Positions 1-8,704 of a DNA stretch of 59,090 nucleotides are shown one piece after another. Each line of letters begins with the position of its first letter. Position 1 is the first letter of the stretch. Below the pieces are notes generated by a model. That model saw only the letters and a program-made list of their open reading frames with translations. It had not been told where the DNA came from and did no database searches. The position numbers were made by a program, and so were the translations under genes. This DNA comes from Corallococcus llansteffanensis (GTDB lineage Bacteria > Myxococcota > Myxococcia > Myxococcales > Myxococcaceae), in the NCBI RefSeq assembly GCF_003612055.1, contig NZ_RAWB01000004.1:1-59090 (forward strand), given 5' to 3'.

Positions 1-2
1 CC

Positions 3-1664
3 CTTCCCCAGAGCGAGCGTGTCTCCCCCATCCCCGTGCGCCCCTCCATCCGGAGCAGCGCTCCCTCTGGCTCCGTGGAGGTCACCCTGGTGCTGCGCCA
101 CGGCGCGCCCCTCCCGACGGTGGAGCAGCTGTGCGCGGAGCCTCCGCGCCGCCCGCTCACGCACGAGGAGTTCGAGGAGAAGTACGGCACGTCGAAGAAG
201 GACCTGGCCGCCGTGACGCGCTTCGCGAAGGCGCACGTGCTGCGCGTCACCTCCGTACAGCGCGACCGGGGCCACGTGCGGCTCGCGGGGACGGCCACCG
301 CCATCCGGAAGGCCTTCGGCGTGGACCTGAAGCGCTACCAGCACGGCAAGGCGTCGTTTCTCAGCCACACGAAGCCCGTGTCGCTGCCGCGCTCCCTGCG
401 CGACATCGTGGAGTGGGTGTTCGGCCTGGACACGCGCCCGCTCGTCACCCACAGCTCCGCGTCCCTGCCCGTGCCCGCGAAGCAGGCGGCGCGGGCGGGC
501 CTGCGCTCGTACACGCCCGAGGAGGTGGCGCGCCTCTACCGCTACCCCGCGACGCAGGGCGAGGGCCAGTGCGTGGGCATCATCGAGCTGGCCGGGGGCT
601 ACAAGCCGTCGGACCTGGAGGCCTACCTCGCGAAGCTGGGCGTGAAGCGGGAGGCGCCTTTGAACGTGGGGCCCAACAAGCCGGGCTTCAGCGTCGCGTC
701 CAACGCGGAGGTCACCATGGACGTGGAGCTGGTGTCCGCGACGGTTCCGAAGGCGCGCGTCGTCGTCTACAACGCGGGCTCGAAGGACTATTCGCTGAGC
801 GACTACCACCGCGTCCTCGCCACGGCCATCAGCGACCGGGAGAACCGGCCGTCGGTGCTGACCACCAGCTGGTCCTTCTACGAGGGCTCGCTCATCCAGA
901 AGGGCGAGGAGGCGGCCTTCGAGCGGCTCTTCCGCGAGGCGGCGCTCCTGGGCATCACCGTGTGCGCGGCCTCCGGGGACCTGGGCTCGCAGGTGCCCAC
1001 CGAGGGCGGCTCACCCACCGGCGCCATCACGGTCGCGGCGACGAGCTATCCTGCCGCGAGCGCGCTGGTGCTGGGCTGCGGCGGCACGACGCTGGAAGGC
1101 GAGGGCGACACCCTCCGTCACGAGCGCGTGTGGAACCGCCTGGGCGAGGCCATGTCGATGAGCCCCCGGGGCCCGTCGGTGGCCGCCGGCGCGAGCAGCG
1201 GCGGGGTGAGCACCATGAACGCGCTGCCCCTGTACCAGCAGGGCATGAACGTGCCCGAGCAGGTGACGACGTCGTGGGAGGACGGCGTGTTCCAGGTGGT
1301 GTCGCGCACCCCCGGGCGCGGCGTGCCCGACGTCGCGGCCAACGCCGACCTGCACACCGGCTACCAGATCTACTTCGAGGGCCAGGACGGAGTCGCCGCG
1401 GGCACGAGCGCCGCCGCGCCCATGTGGGCCGCGCTCATCGTCCGCCTCAACGAGGCCCTGGGCCAGCGCGTGGGCTTCCTCCACCCCCGCCTCTACGCGC
1501 TGGTCAGCGAGGGCGCGCCCGTCGTCAACCGCATCACCCAGGGCGGCAACGGCGCGTGGTTCGCGAGCGAAGGCGCCCTGTGGAACGCGTGCACGGGCCT
1601 GGGCTCGCCGGACGGAGAGGCGCTGCTCGAGGGCCTGCGCCGGCTCCAGCGCCGCAAGCGCTGA
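3..1664 (+). CDS. S53 family (sedolisin/kumamolisin) serine-carboxyl peptidase, 5' end probably outside the window
   Basis: This is probably a secreted acid-type endopeptidase of family S53. Numbered from the GTG at 36, residues 1-140 match an activation prodomain (EEFEEKYG, then TATAIRKAFGVDL), followed by the catalytic domain. The Glu-Asp pair lies in NAEVTMDVEL at about residues 225-229, the oxyanion Asp in ASGDLGS, and the nucleophilic Ser in GTSAAAPMW at about 458. The order Glu, Asp, Asp, Ser is that of S53 rather than S8 subtilisins. The frame stays open to base 3, and the residues upstream of the GTG include an SER motif of the kind seen near the N-terminus of these proenzymes, so the real start is likely off the left edge. 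Activity is inferred from family membership; the substrate is unknown. Confidence 0.9.
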   Translation, partial: LPQSERVSPIPVRPSIRSSAPSGSVEVTLVLRHGAPLPTVEQLCAEPPRRPLTHEEFEEKYGTSKKDLAAVTRFAKAHVLRVTSVQRDRGHVRLAGTATAIRKAFGVDLKRYQHGKASFLSHTKPVSLPRSLRDIVEWVFGLDTRPLVTHSSASLPVPAKQAARAGLRSYTPEEVARLYRYPATQGEGQCVGIIELAGGYKPSDLEAYLAKLGVKREAPLNVGPNKPGFSVASNAEVTMDVELVSATVPKARVVVYNAGSKDYSLSDYHRVLATAISDRENRPSVLTTSWSFYEGSLIQKGEEAAFERLFREAALLGITVCAASGDLGSQVPTEGGSPTGAITVAATSYPAASALVLGCGGTTLEGEGDTLRHERVWNRLGEAMSMSPRGPSVAAGASSGGVSTMNALPLYQQGMNVPEQVTTSWEDGVFQVVSRTPGRGVPDVAANADLHTGYQIYFEGQDGVAAGTSAAAPMWAALIVRLNEALGQRVGFLHPRLYALVSEGAPVVNRITQGGNGAWFASEGALWNACTGLGSPDGEALLEGLRRLQRRKR

Positions 1665-1682
1665 AGCCGGCCCCAGCGCGCC

Positions 1683-2567
1683 TCAGAACGCGTCGTCGGT
1701 GATGCCCAGCTTCTGGCGCACGGTGTTGACCCGTGCGTCCAGCCGGGCCTGCTGCTCCGGCTTGAGGGCCTGCTTGCCCCGGCCCACGCCGCCCTTGAAG
1801 ACGAAGCCCCGGCCCGGCGCCAGCGGCTCGTAGATGGTGAGCCGCGGGTCGAAGCGGAAGTCGTTCTGCTTCATGTGCTCGAAGCCCGTCTTCTCCATCA
1901 GGAGCGGCAGGTCCTCGTCCGCCACGGGGATGCCCAGGAACGCGCCGATGCGGCGCAGGCACGTCTCCCGGTCCGCGATGAGGTCCGCGTACCGGATGTG
2001 CAGCACGTTGGGGTCGTTGCGGTGCGGCCACCACGAGGCCAGGTGCTTGGCCCACTCGTTGTTGCCCACCTGCTCGCGGAAGAAGCCGTCGAAGTCCAGC
2101 TGCGAGCCGTGCATCAGGCAGTTGTGGTGGAAGCGGGACAGGATGCTGTCGGCGGCGGCGCGCGTGACGTAGATGATGCGGCTGTTCCTGGGCGGCCTGA
2201 GCGCGCCGTAGCGCAGGTGCGTCTTCAAGATGCGCGGCTCCGCAAGCCCGTCCAGCAGCCGCTCCCCATTGGGCATCAGCGCCAGCATGTCCACGAACGG
2301 CGCGACCTGGAGGATGTGCTCGTACTCCCCCCGGCCCCGCGTGAGCAGCTGGTAGACGATCTGCTGCATCCACGTCGTCCCCGCCTTGGGGAACGTGGAG
2401 ATGTAGATGTCCGTCGGCCGGGGCTTCAGCCACACGTAGCGCAGCCGCAGCCAGCGGAACGTGTCGAGCAGCAGCAGCAGCAGACCTCGCTGCATGAGGA
2501 AGAACGCGACCGCGGCGTTCAGCACCGCTCTCAAGACGGGACGGGAGGTGGGGGGACGGGGAGCCAT
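1683..2567 (-). CDS. Sulfotransferase family protein
   Basis: This is a predicted PAPS-dependent sulfotransferase of 294 residues. The 5'-phosphosulfate loop is PKAGTTWMQ at residues 60-68. The 3'-phosphate-binding strand and helix follow at about 135-150 (VTRAAADSILS), and RGFVFKGGVGRGK near the C-terminus matches the family's cofactor-closing loop. A hydrophobic stretch at about 15-40 could anchor it to the membrane, which would suit a lipid or glycolipid acceptor. I placed the start at the ATG at 2567; a GTG at 2633 would add 22 residues without better family support. It lies just downstream of the metallo-beta-lactamase-fold gene on the same strand and is probably cotranscribed with it. 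The acceptor is unknown. Confidence 0.88.
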   Translation of the reverse strand: MAPRPPTSRPVLRAVLNAAVAFFLMQRGLLLLLLDTFRWLRLRYVWLKPRPTDIYISTFPKAGTTWMQQIVYQLLTRGRGEYEHILQVAPFVDMLALMPNGERLLDGLAEPRILKTHLRYGALRPPRNSRIIYVTRAAADSILSRFHHNCLMHGSQLDFDGFFREQVGNNEWAKHLASWWPHRNDPNVLHIRYADLIADRETCLRRIGAFLGIPVADEDLPLLMEKTGFEHMKQNDFRFDPRLTIYEPLAPGRGFVFKGGVGRGKQALKPEQQARLDARVNTVRQKLGITDDAF

Positions 2568-2636
2568 GGGGGCGCATCCATACCAAACCCCGACCTCCTG
2601 AATCACCGGTGCGCGGACGGCCCACCGGGTCACCCG

Positions 2637-4226
2637 CTACTCCAGGATGCGCTCCATCTGGAGGAAGGGCCGCGAGGCGGGAATGTTCCGGCCACGGCAG
2701 ACCTCGATGAACTTGTTCGATTCGATCATCTGCGGCGCCGTCTCGTCGTACTGGAGCACCATGACGTGGCGCAGCCAGGGCTCCTGGCCCATCGCGTAGA
2801 CGAAGGCCTCCTTCGGCTTCAGGTGGTTGAGGATCTCCGTGGCGCGCGCGGAGTCGGAGCCGTTGAGCCGCCGCGACTGGTCCATCTTGCGCGGCAGGGG
2901 CTGGCTGAGCAGCGGGCCGTACATCCAGCTCATCGGGCCGCCCTCGCACTCCATGCCCAGGTAGAGCGCGTCCAGGTTGCCCACGAGCTCCGTCAGGTGC
3001 TGGTACAGCCGGGGCTCCAGCGCGTTGGAGTCCGCGGCCATCAGCATGGCGCGGCCGCCCAGGCGCACGAGGTGCGCCGTCTTCGCCTGCACGCTCAGGT
3101 CGCTGTGCTCGCCGATGAAGGGGATGCCCATCAGCGACCCGCCGGGGATGCGGATCTCCTGCAGGTCGTCGATCTCCACCACGTTGCGGAAGCCCGTCTT
3201 CTCCAGCATCAGGCGCAGCGACGGATCCGCCAGCGAGAACGCGTTGGCGCGCGGCACGACGATGGTGCCGATGCGGTGACGCAGCTGCAGCAGCGTCTCC
3301 ATCATCAGGTGGTCGGCGTGGCCGTGGGTGATGAGGACGTAGTCGATCTTCTCCGGCAGGTCGGCGTGCGTGAAGCGCGCCTGCTGCGTGGGGAACTCGT
3401 AGCTGATGACGGGGTCGGTGAGGATGGACACCTCGCGCGTCTCCATCAGCACGCACGCGTGGCCGAAGTAGCGCACGCGCACGCCCGGGCCGGTGTAGGG
3501 CTCCGGCTTGCGCGGGGCGACGTCCGTGAAGAGGTCCGCGAACGCGTCCGCCGCGGAGGCCGGCACGCCCAGCATCTCCGCCACCTGGCCGGGGCTGCCC
3601 GGCGTGTGGCGCATGCGGAAGAGCGCGTCCAGGCCCTCGTGGCGGAAGGGCACCTGGAGCCACAGGGGCGTGTCGCCTTCGAGCCGCGGGGTGCTGAAGA
3701 CGTACTTGCGCGAGTCGCCGTTGACGCGCATCAGCGAGACGCTCTGCGACGACTCCTTGTAGAGGCTGCTGCGGTAGAGCAGGGGCTCCAGGATGCGGGC
3801 GTTGGCGCGGTGGGCCAGGTCGTACGTGAGCTCCACGTAGCCGCGCAGCATCTCCGGCACCTTCGCGTAGAGCGGCTCCAGGGACTCACCCTTGGAGCTG
3901 GCGAGCAGCTGCTCCAGGTCCGCCAGGGCCTTGGTGTAGGCCAGCATGTCCGCGTGGTCCCGGGTGGTGCGGTCGAGCAGCGCCTTCACGTCCGCCACGC
4001 GGGAGACGGGGTGGTTGATGAAGGGGCCGCCCATCAGCGCCGGGTTCTGGAGCGCGGCGACGTGCACGTCCGGGTTCGCGACGAACGACTGCATCAACTT
4101 CAGGTGCAGGCGCGAGACGAACAGGGGCGCCGTCGCGGGCGACAGCAGGTACCACCAGACGTACCACTGATTGAACAGCGGCTCGATGGCGACATCGGGC
4201 TTCAGGTACATGGGGCGCTCGAGCAT
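2637..4226 (-). CDS. Metallo-beta-lactamase-fold hydrolase (UlaG/NAPE-PLD-like)
   Basis: This protein of 529 residues has a C-terminal metallo-beta-lactamase fold. The metal-binding signature H-x-H-x-D-H is THGHADHLM, with the first His at residue 301. The strand before it, FGHACVLMET followed by ILTDP, resembles UlaG-like and NAPE-phospholipase-D-like members that act on phosphodiester or lactone bonds. GEHSDL and LGMECEGGP are likely further metal-site segments. The N-terminal 230 residues belong to no domain I recognise; they include a Trp-rich stretch at about 19-27. The stop is a few bases from the possible GTG of the sulfotransferase, so the two probably form an operon acting on one substrate, perhaps a lipid. 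That role is inferred. Confidence 0.85.
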   Translation of the reverse strand: MLERPMYLKPDVAIEPLFNQWYVWWYLLSPATAPLFVSRLHLKLMQSFVANPDVHVAALQNPALMGGPFINHPVSRVADVKALLDRTTRDHADMLAYTKALADLEQLLASSKGESLEPLYAKVPEMLRGYVELTYDLAHRANARILEPLLYRSSLYKESSQSVSLMRVNGDSRKYVFSTPRLEGDTPLWLQVPFRHEGLDALFRMRHTPGSPGQVAEMLGVPASAADAFADLFTDVAPRKPEPYTGPGVRVRYFGHACVLMETREVSILTDPVISYEFPTQQARFTHADLPEKIDYVLITHGHADHLMMETLLQLRHRIGTIVVPRANAFSLADPSLRLMLEKTGFRNVVEIDDLQEIRIPGGSLMGIPFIGEHSDLSVQAKTAHLVRLGGRAMLMAADSNALEPRLYQHLTELVGNLDALYLGMECEGGPMSWMYGPLLSQPLPRKMDQSRRLNGSDSARATEILNHLKPKEAFVYAMGQEPWLRHVMVLQYDETAPQMIESNKFIEVCRGRNIPASRPFLQMERILE

Positions 4227-4288
4227 GAGAGGGGGCGTGAATGCCAGCTGCCAATGTTGATGATTCGCCCGGTGACTTCAAGGCCGAA

Positions 4289-5689
4289 TCAGAACTCGAG
4301 GCCTGGCAGGGGAGGGAGCGGGGCTCCGTCCAGTGCACGCTCCATCTCCCGGGCGTAGCGCCGCTGCGGCTCCAGCAGGGGCGAGTCCGCTTGCGCCCGC
4401 TCCGCTTCGGCGAGGATGCGCCGCAGGGTGGCGTGCGCGGCCTGCCGGTCCGCCGGATGCCGTGCGCACTGCCCCACCGCGCCCACCAGCCGCAGCAGCC
4501 GCAGCACCACCACGGGCTCCGCGGCGCCGTAGCGGGTGATCTGCTCCGTGGCGAGGTGCAGGTAGTCGCGCAGCTCGGGCGCGCGCAGGAAGACACGCGC
4601 CCGCCCGTCCCCATCCGCCAGCACGCGCGGGCCCAGCCGCAGGTGGGCCAGCCCGCACAGGACGAAGGTGAGCTGATCCAGGGACTCCACGGCCGTGTAC
4701 GGATCGTTGATGCCCGGCGACAGCGCCTTGATCGCGATGTCCACGAGCTGCCGCAGGCCCAGGGCCACGTCCGCGTCCTGGTCCCTCCAGCGGTCCAGCG
4801 CGATCGCGCTCACGAGCGACTCGGGCTCGTCTGCCGGCCGCAGGAGCCCGACGCTCTCCGGCTCCACCCGCCCGATGGGGGCACCCCGCAGCACCGGCTC
4901 GCCAATGGCGACGTCCACGTGCACCACGAGCCTCCGCGCCTCCGCCCGCGCCAGCAGTGCCACCCCGTCCACGTCCACGACGAAGCCGTTCGCCGGGGCC
5001 CTCAACGGCAGGGCGTGCGTGGAGGGCGGCGGTGGCGCGACCGGGGGCGCGTCGGACATGCGGCGCCGGTGAAGCCCGCGCGCCGCGTGCAGCGTGATGT
5101 TCGCCACCGTCCGCACCAGGTTCTCCACGCGCATGAGCTGGAGCGTGTGCAGCACCTGGAACACCAGCGCCGCTCCACACGCGATGAGCAGGAAGATGGC
5201 CATGCTGGCCGCCGGGCGCGGCCGCTCCTGATCGCCGGGAACCAGGCCGAACCGCTGCACCGCCACCACGCAGTAGACGCAGGTGACGATGAACACCGGG
5301 ATGACGATCCGGATGCCCGCGTCGCGCTGGTAGATGCGCAGCAGGCGTGGCGAGTACTGCGCACCCAGGTTCTGCGCCACCAGCATGGACAGCGACAGGA
5401 TGATGCTCAGCGAGGTGATCGCGGTGCCCAGCACCGACGACAGGAGGGTCCGCGCCTCCCTGGGGGTGCCCCGCCACGCCAGGCCGCCGAGCGCCCACAC
5501 CGAGCCGGGAGGCGGGTCCACCAGCATCACGCCCAGCACGCCCCCCAGCAGCGCCGCGAGCGCGGGCAGCAGCCAATCGCTCCTCACGACCCAGTCGCGG
5601 AGCCGGCGGGTCTCATGCCAACGCCTCGCCCGCTTCGGGGCGCCGCCTGGCCGCACCTGCTCGCGAGGCAGTGCCCCGGTGCCCGCCAT
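4289..5689 (-). CDS. DUF2254 domain inner-membrane protein
   Basis: This is an integral membrane protein of 466 residues. Four hydrophobic segments lie in the first 180 residues (for example WLLPALAALLGGVLGVMLV and TAITSLSIILSLSMLVAQNL), followed by a soluble C-terminal half. The segment ARTLLSSVLGTAITSLSIIL, then QYSPRLLR, and the later IDIAIKALSPGINDPYTA are characteristic of DUF2254 proteins, whose function is not established. The ATG at 5689 was chosen because a purine-rich GGAGGGAGGGG runs right up to it; upstream in-frame starts at 5734 and 5794 lack this. It is read away from the GH15 gene, and its stop is close to the start of the metallo-beta-lactamase-fold gene, so read-through is possible. 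Confidence 0.85.
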   Translation of the reverse strand: MAGTGALPREQVRPGGAPKRARRWHETRRLRDWVVRSDWLLPALAALLGGVLGVMLVDPPPGSVWALGGLAWRGTPREARTLLSSVLGTAITSLSIILSLSMLVAQNLGAQYSPRLLRIYQRDAGIRIVIPVFIVTCVYCVVAVQRFGLVPGDQERPRPAASMAIFLLIACGAALVFQVLHTLQLMRVENLVRTVANITLHAARGLHRRRMSDAPPVAPPPPSTHALPLRAPANGFVVDVDGVALLARAEARRLVVHVDVAIGEPVLRGAPIGRVEPESVGLLRPADEPESLVSAIALDRWRDQDADVALGLRQLVDIAIKALSPGINDPYTAVESLDQLTFVLCGLAHLRLGPRVLADGDGRARVFLRAPELRDYLHLATEQITRYGAAEPVVVLRLLRLVGAVGQCARHPADRQAAHATLRRILAEAERAQADSPLLEPQRRYAREMERALDGAPLPPLPGLEF

Positions 5690-5837
5690 CCGCCCCTCCC
5701 TCCACGGTTGAGTGCCTTCGCCAAGCGTGGCCATGGGCCCGGAGGGCTTCAACTCAACGCTCCCCCGGTCGCCGCGGCCGTGCGCAGGGAGCACGCCGCG
5801 GGCGCCATGCTCCCTGCTGGAGGCTCGCGCCGGTCCG

Positions 5838-7685
5838 CTAATGCATCATCGGGGGCTTGTATCCCTCGGCGAGGCTGTAGGCGCAGTTCACGAGCGCCAG
5901 GTGGCTGAACGCCTGGGGGAAGTTGCCGATCTGCCGGCGCTCCTTGGGCAGGTACTCCTCGGCGAGCAGGCCCACGTCGTTGCAGAGCCCCACCAGCTTG
6001 TCGAAGAGCCGCCGCGCGTCCTCCTGCCGCCCCATGAGCTGGTAGGTGTTCGCGAGCCAGAAGGAGCAGGCGAGGAAGGCGCCCTCTTCGCCGGAGAGCC
6101 CGTCGACGCTGTCCTCCGTCAGGTAGCGCAGCACCAGCCCCTCCGGCATCAGCTCCTGCTCGATGGCCCGCACCGTTCCGACGACGCGGGGATCATCCGC
6201 CGGGAGGAACCCGGAGAGCGGGATGAAGAGCAGGCTCGCATCCACGCCCTTCGAGCCGTAGTACTGCGTGAACGTGTTGCGTTTGGCGTCGAAGCCCTTG
6301 CTGCACACCTCGTCGAAGATGGCCTGCCGCAGCTTCACCCACGGCGCCTTGTCCTCCTTCAGGCCGTACAGCTCGATGGCTTGCACCCAGCGATCGATGG
6401 TGGTCCACGCCGCCACCTTGGAGGCGGTGAAGTCGTGCTTCGGACCCCGCATCTCCCAGATGCCATGGTCTTGCTGCGTCCAGACCTCGGACACCCGGGT
6501 CGCGAGGCGCTTGAGGACCTTCTGGCCGCGCTCTGGCAGCTTGCCAATCAGTTGCGCATGGATGAAGAGGACCGCGGCGAACTCGCCGAGGACGTCGAGC
6601 TGGAACTGCGTGTAGGCCCCGTTCCCGGTCCGCACGGGCCGAGCCCCTTCATAACCTTGCAGCCAGTCCAGCGTGATCTCGGTGAGGTGCCGCTTGCCCC
6701 GGATGCCATACATGATCTGCAGCTGGTCCGGGGCGCCTCCGACGGCGTTCTCCAGCCAGGTGCCGAACGCATCCGCCTCGTCCGTGAGGTCGGCGCGCAT
6801 GAGCGCGTTCAACGTCAGGACCGAGTCGCGAATCCAGCAGAACCGGTAGTCCCAGTTGCGCTCCCCGCCCGGAGTCTCCGGGAGCCCGAAGGTGGGCGCG
6901 GCGACCAGCGCCCCCGACGGATGGAAGGTGCACGCCTTGAGGGTGAGCAGCGAGCGGAGGACCACGTCCTTGTACTCGGAGGGCAGGCGGAGCTTCGAGG
7001 CCCAGTCCTCCCAGAACGACTGCGTCTCACGCAGGGCGACCTCCGGGTCGAGCGGCTCGGGGATCTCCGCGTAGGGCCGGGCCCAGGAGAGCACGAAGGG
7101 AATCCGCTGGCCGGCTTGAACCTTGAACTCCGACTCGAACTCAGGTGGCGCCTCACCGACCGCGCCTCGCAGATAGAGGGCGTCCGGACCGGCGATGGCG
7201 GCGGAGGCATGGTCTGTCTTGCGCACCGCGGGGACGGTGGAGCCGTTGGCGAACCGGGGCCGCAGCTCGGAGCGCACCGTCACCGTGCCCTGGACTCCCT
7301 CCACCCACCGCACCAGGTGGGGGGTGCCCTTGCGAATGGGCATGAAGTCCACCAGGCGCACCGTGCCCTCGTCCGTCACGAACTCCGTTTCCACGATGAG
7401 GGTCTTGCCGCGGTAGCGCCGTTTCACGTCGCGCACGGTCGCCTTCGGAGCAATCTTCCACCGCCCGTTGTCGGCTGTTCCCAGCAGCGACGTGAAGCAC
7501 GCGTCCGAGTCGAAATCCGGGAGGCAGAGAAAGTCGATGGACCCGTCCCGGGCCACGAGCGCTGCCGTATACAGATCTCCCAGGAGCGCGTGATCCTCGA
7601 TGAGCACCCCCGGCTCCTTCCGGGTCTTGGTTCCCCAACCGGTCCTGGGTGATTCCTTCGTCTGCACGGTCTGTGTCGAAGCCAT
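5838..7685 (-). CDS. Glycoside hydrolase family 15 protein (glucoamylase/trehalase-like)
   Basis: This protein of 615 residues belongs to family GH15, whose members are inverting exo-acting glucosidases releasing glucose from starch-like glucans or trehalose. The N-terminal signature IEDHALLGDLYTAALV plus DGSIDFLCLPDFDS is the family's typical opening. The (alpha/alpha)6 barrel starts near GGERNWDYRFCWIRDS. HGIWEMRG probably carries the general-acid Glu, and EGAFLACSFWLANTY lies in the region of the second catalytic carboxylate. An AGGAG sequence precedes the ATG at 7685. There is no signal peptide, so it probably acts in the cytoplasm on storage glycogen or trehalose. The choice between these substrates cannot be made from sequence alone. 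Confidence 0.9.
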   Translation of the reverse strand: MASTQTVQTKESPRTGWGTKTRKEPGVLIEDHALLGDLYTAALVARDGSIDFLCLPDFDSDACFTSLLGTADNGRWKIAPKATVRDVKRRYRGKTLIVETEFVTDEGTVRLVDFMPIRKGTPHLVRWVEGVQGTVTVRSELRPRFANGSTVPAVRKTDHASAAIAGPDALYLRGAVGEAPPEFESEFKVQAGQRIPFVLSWARPYAEIPEPLDPEVALRETQSFWEDWASKLRLPSEYKDVVLRSLLTLKACTFHPSGALVAAPTFGLPETPGGERNWDYRFCWIRDSVLTLNALMRADLTDEADAFGTWLENAVGGAPDQLQIMYGIRGKRHLTEITLDWLQGYEGARPVRTGNGAYTQFQLDVLGEFAAVLFIHAQLIGKLPERGQKVLKRLATRVSEVWTQQDHGIWEMRGPKHDFTASKVAAWTTIDRWVQAIELYGLKEDKAPWVKLRQAIFDEVCSKGFDAKRNTFTQYYGSKGVDASLLFIPLSGFLPADDPRVVGTVRAIEQELMPEGLVLRYLTEDSVDGLSGEEGAFLACSFWLANTYQLMGRQEDARRLFDKLVGLCNDVGLLAEEYLPKERRQIGNFPQAFSHLALVNCAYSLAEGYKPPMMH

Positions 7686-7901
7686 TCACCGCTCCTGGTT
7701 CGTAGGTCCCAGAAAACGTAGGCACCGCCATCCCTCCCGCAATTCGCGCGGGGGCGTACAAGCGGGCCCACCGCAACCCGGACGCACGGTGTCACCTGCC
7801 AGGCAGGACCCGGGGACGATCCAGAAATTCGTGGAAGGAACAATGAACTTCGGTACTCATAGGAGTGGCCGCCAACCCTCCCTTCACCGCAGGAGTCGCA
7901 C

Positions 7902-8696
7902 ATGGGTGTGCTCACCCGGAACAACGTCAAGGTGAAGGGGCAGGGCGCCCGGGCCATGGTCTTCTCCCATGGCTTCGGCTGCGATCAGAACATGTGGCGC
8001 TTCGTCGCCCCCGAGTTCGAGCGGGACTACCGCACCGTGCTCTTCGACCATGTGGGGGCTGGCGGGTCGGACATCACCGCCTATGATCGCACGAAGTACG
8101 CAACGCTGGCGGGCTACGCCCAGGACGTCCTGGAGCTCTGCCGCGAGCTGCGGCTGGAGAAGGTGGTCTTCGTCGGGCACTCCGTGAGCGCGATGGTCGG
8201 CGTGCTCGCGGCCATCCAGGAGCCGGAGCGCTTCGACAGGCTCGTGCTCGTTGGGCCGTCGCCCTGCTACATCGACGACGAGGGCTACGTCGGCGGCTTC
8301 TCGCGAGAGGACATCGAGCAGCTGCTGGAGTCGCTCGACGACAACTACCTGGGCTGGTCCAGCACGATGGCGCCCGTCATCATGGGCAACCCGGAGCGGC
8401 CGGAGCTGGGCTCGGAGCTCACGAACAGCTTCTGCCGCACGGACCCGGAGATCGCGAAGCACTTCGCGCACGTGACCTTCCTCTCCGACCACCGGGCCGA
8501 CCTGCCGAAGGTCAAGACACCGTCCCTGGTGCTCCAGTGTTCGAATGACGTCATCGCGTCGGAGGTGGTGGGCGAGTACGTGTGCCGGCACCTGCCCGCC
8601 GCCGAGCTGGTGTACATGAAGGCCACCGGCCACTGCCCGAACCTGAGCGCTCCCGGGGAAACCGTCGCCGCCATGAAGGCCTATCTGAGTGCCTGA
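7902..8696 (+). CDS. RsbQ-like alpha/beta hydrolase
   Basis: This protein of 264 residues is of the RsbQ type, related to plant D14/KAI2 receptors. The catalytic triad is Ser94 (GHSVSAMVG), Asp216 (SNDVIA) and His244 (TGHCPN). RGHxD-type spacing and FSHGFGCDQNMW at 22-33 match RsbQ. In Bacillus subtilis RsbQ is required for the PAS phosphatase RsbP to respond to energy stress, probably by supplying a small hydrolysis product. Here the following gene, 8 nt downstream, begins with a PAS domain but is a hybrid histidine kinase rather than a PP2C phosphatase. I infer that this hydrolase makes or hands over a ligand for that PAS domain. CAGGAG lies at good distance upstream of the ATG. Confidence 0.88.
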   Translation: MGVLTRNNVKVKGQGARAMVFSHGFGCDQNMWRFVAPEFERDYRTVLFDHVGAGGSDITAYDRTKYATLAGYAQDVLELCRELRLEKVVFVGHSVSAMVGVLAAIQEPERFDRLVLVGPSPCYIDDEGYVGGFSREDIEQLLESLDDNYLGWSSTMAPVIMGNPERPELGSELTNSFCRTDPEIAKHFAHVTFLSDHRADLPKVKTPSLVLQCSNDVIASEVVGEYVCRHLPAAELVYMKATGHCPNLSAPGETVAAMKAYLSA

Positions 8697-8704
8697 GCGC
8701 GACG

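Noticed and set aside
1875..4358. Long plus-strand open frame opposite the sulfotransferase and metallo-beta-lactamase genes
   Set aside because: Low-complexity Arg/Val/His/Gln composition and no motif; the minus-strand genes carry intact catalytic motifs.
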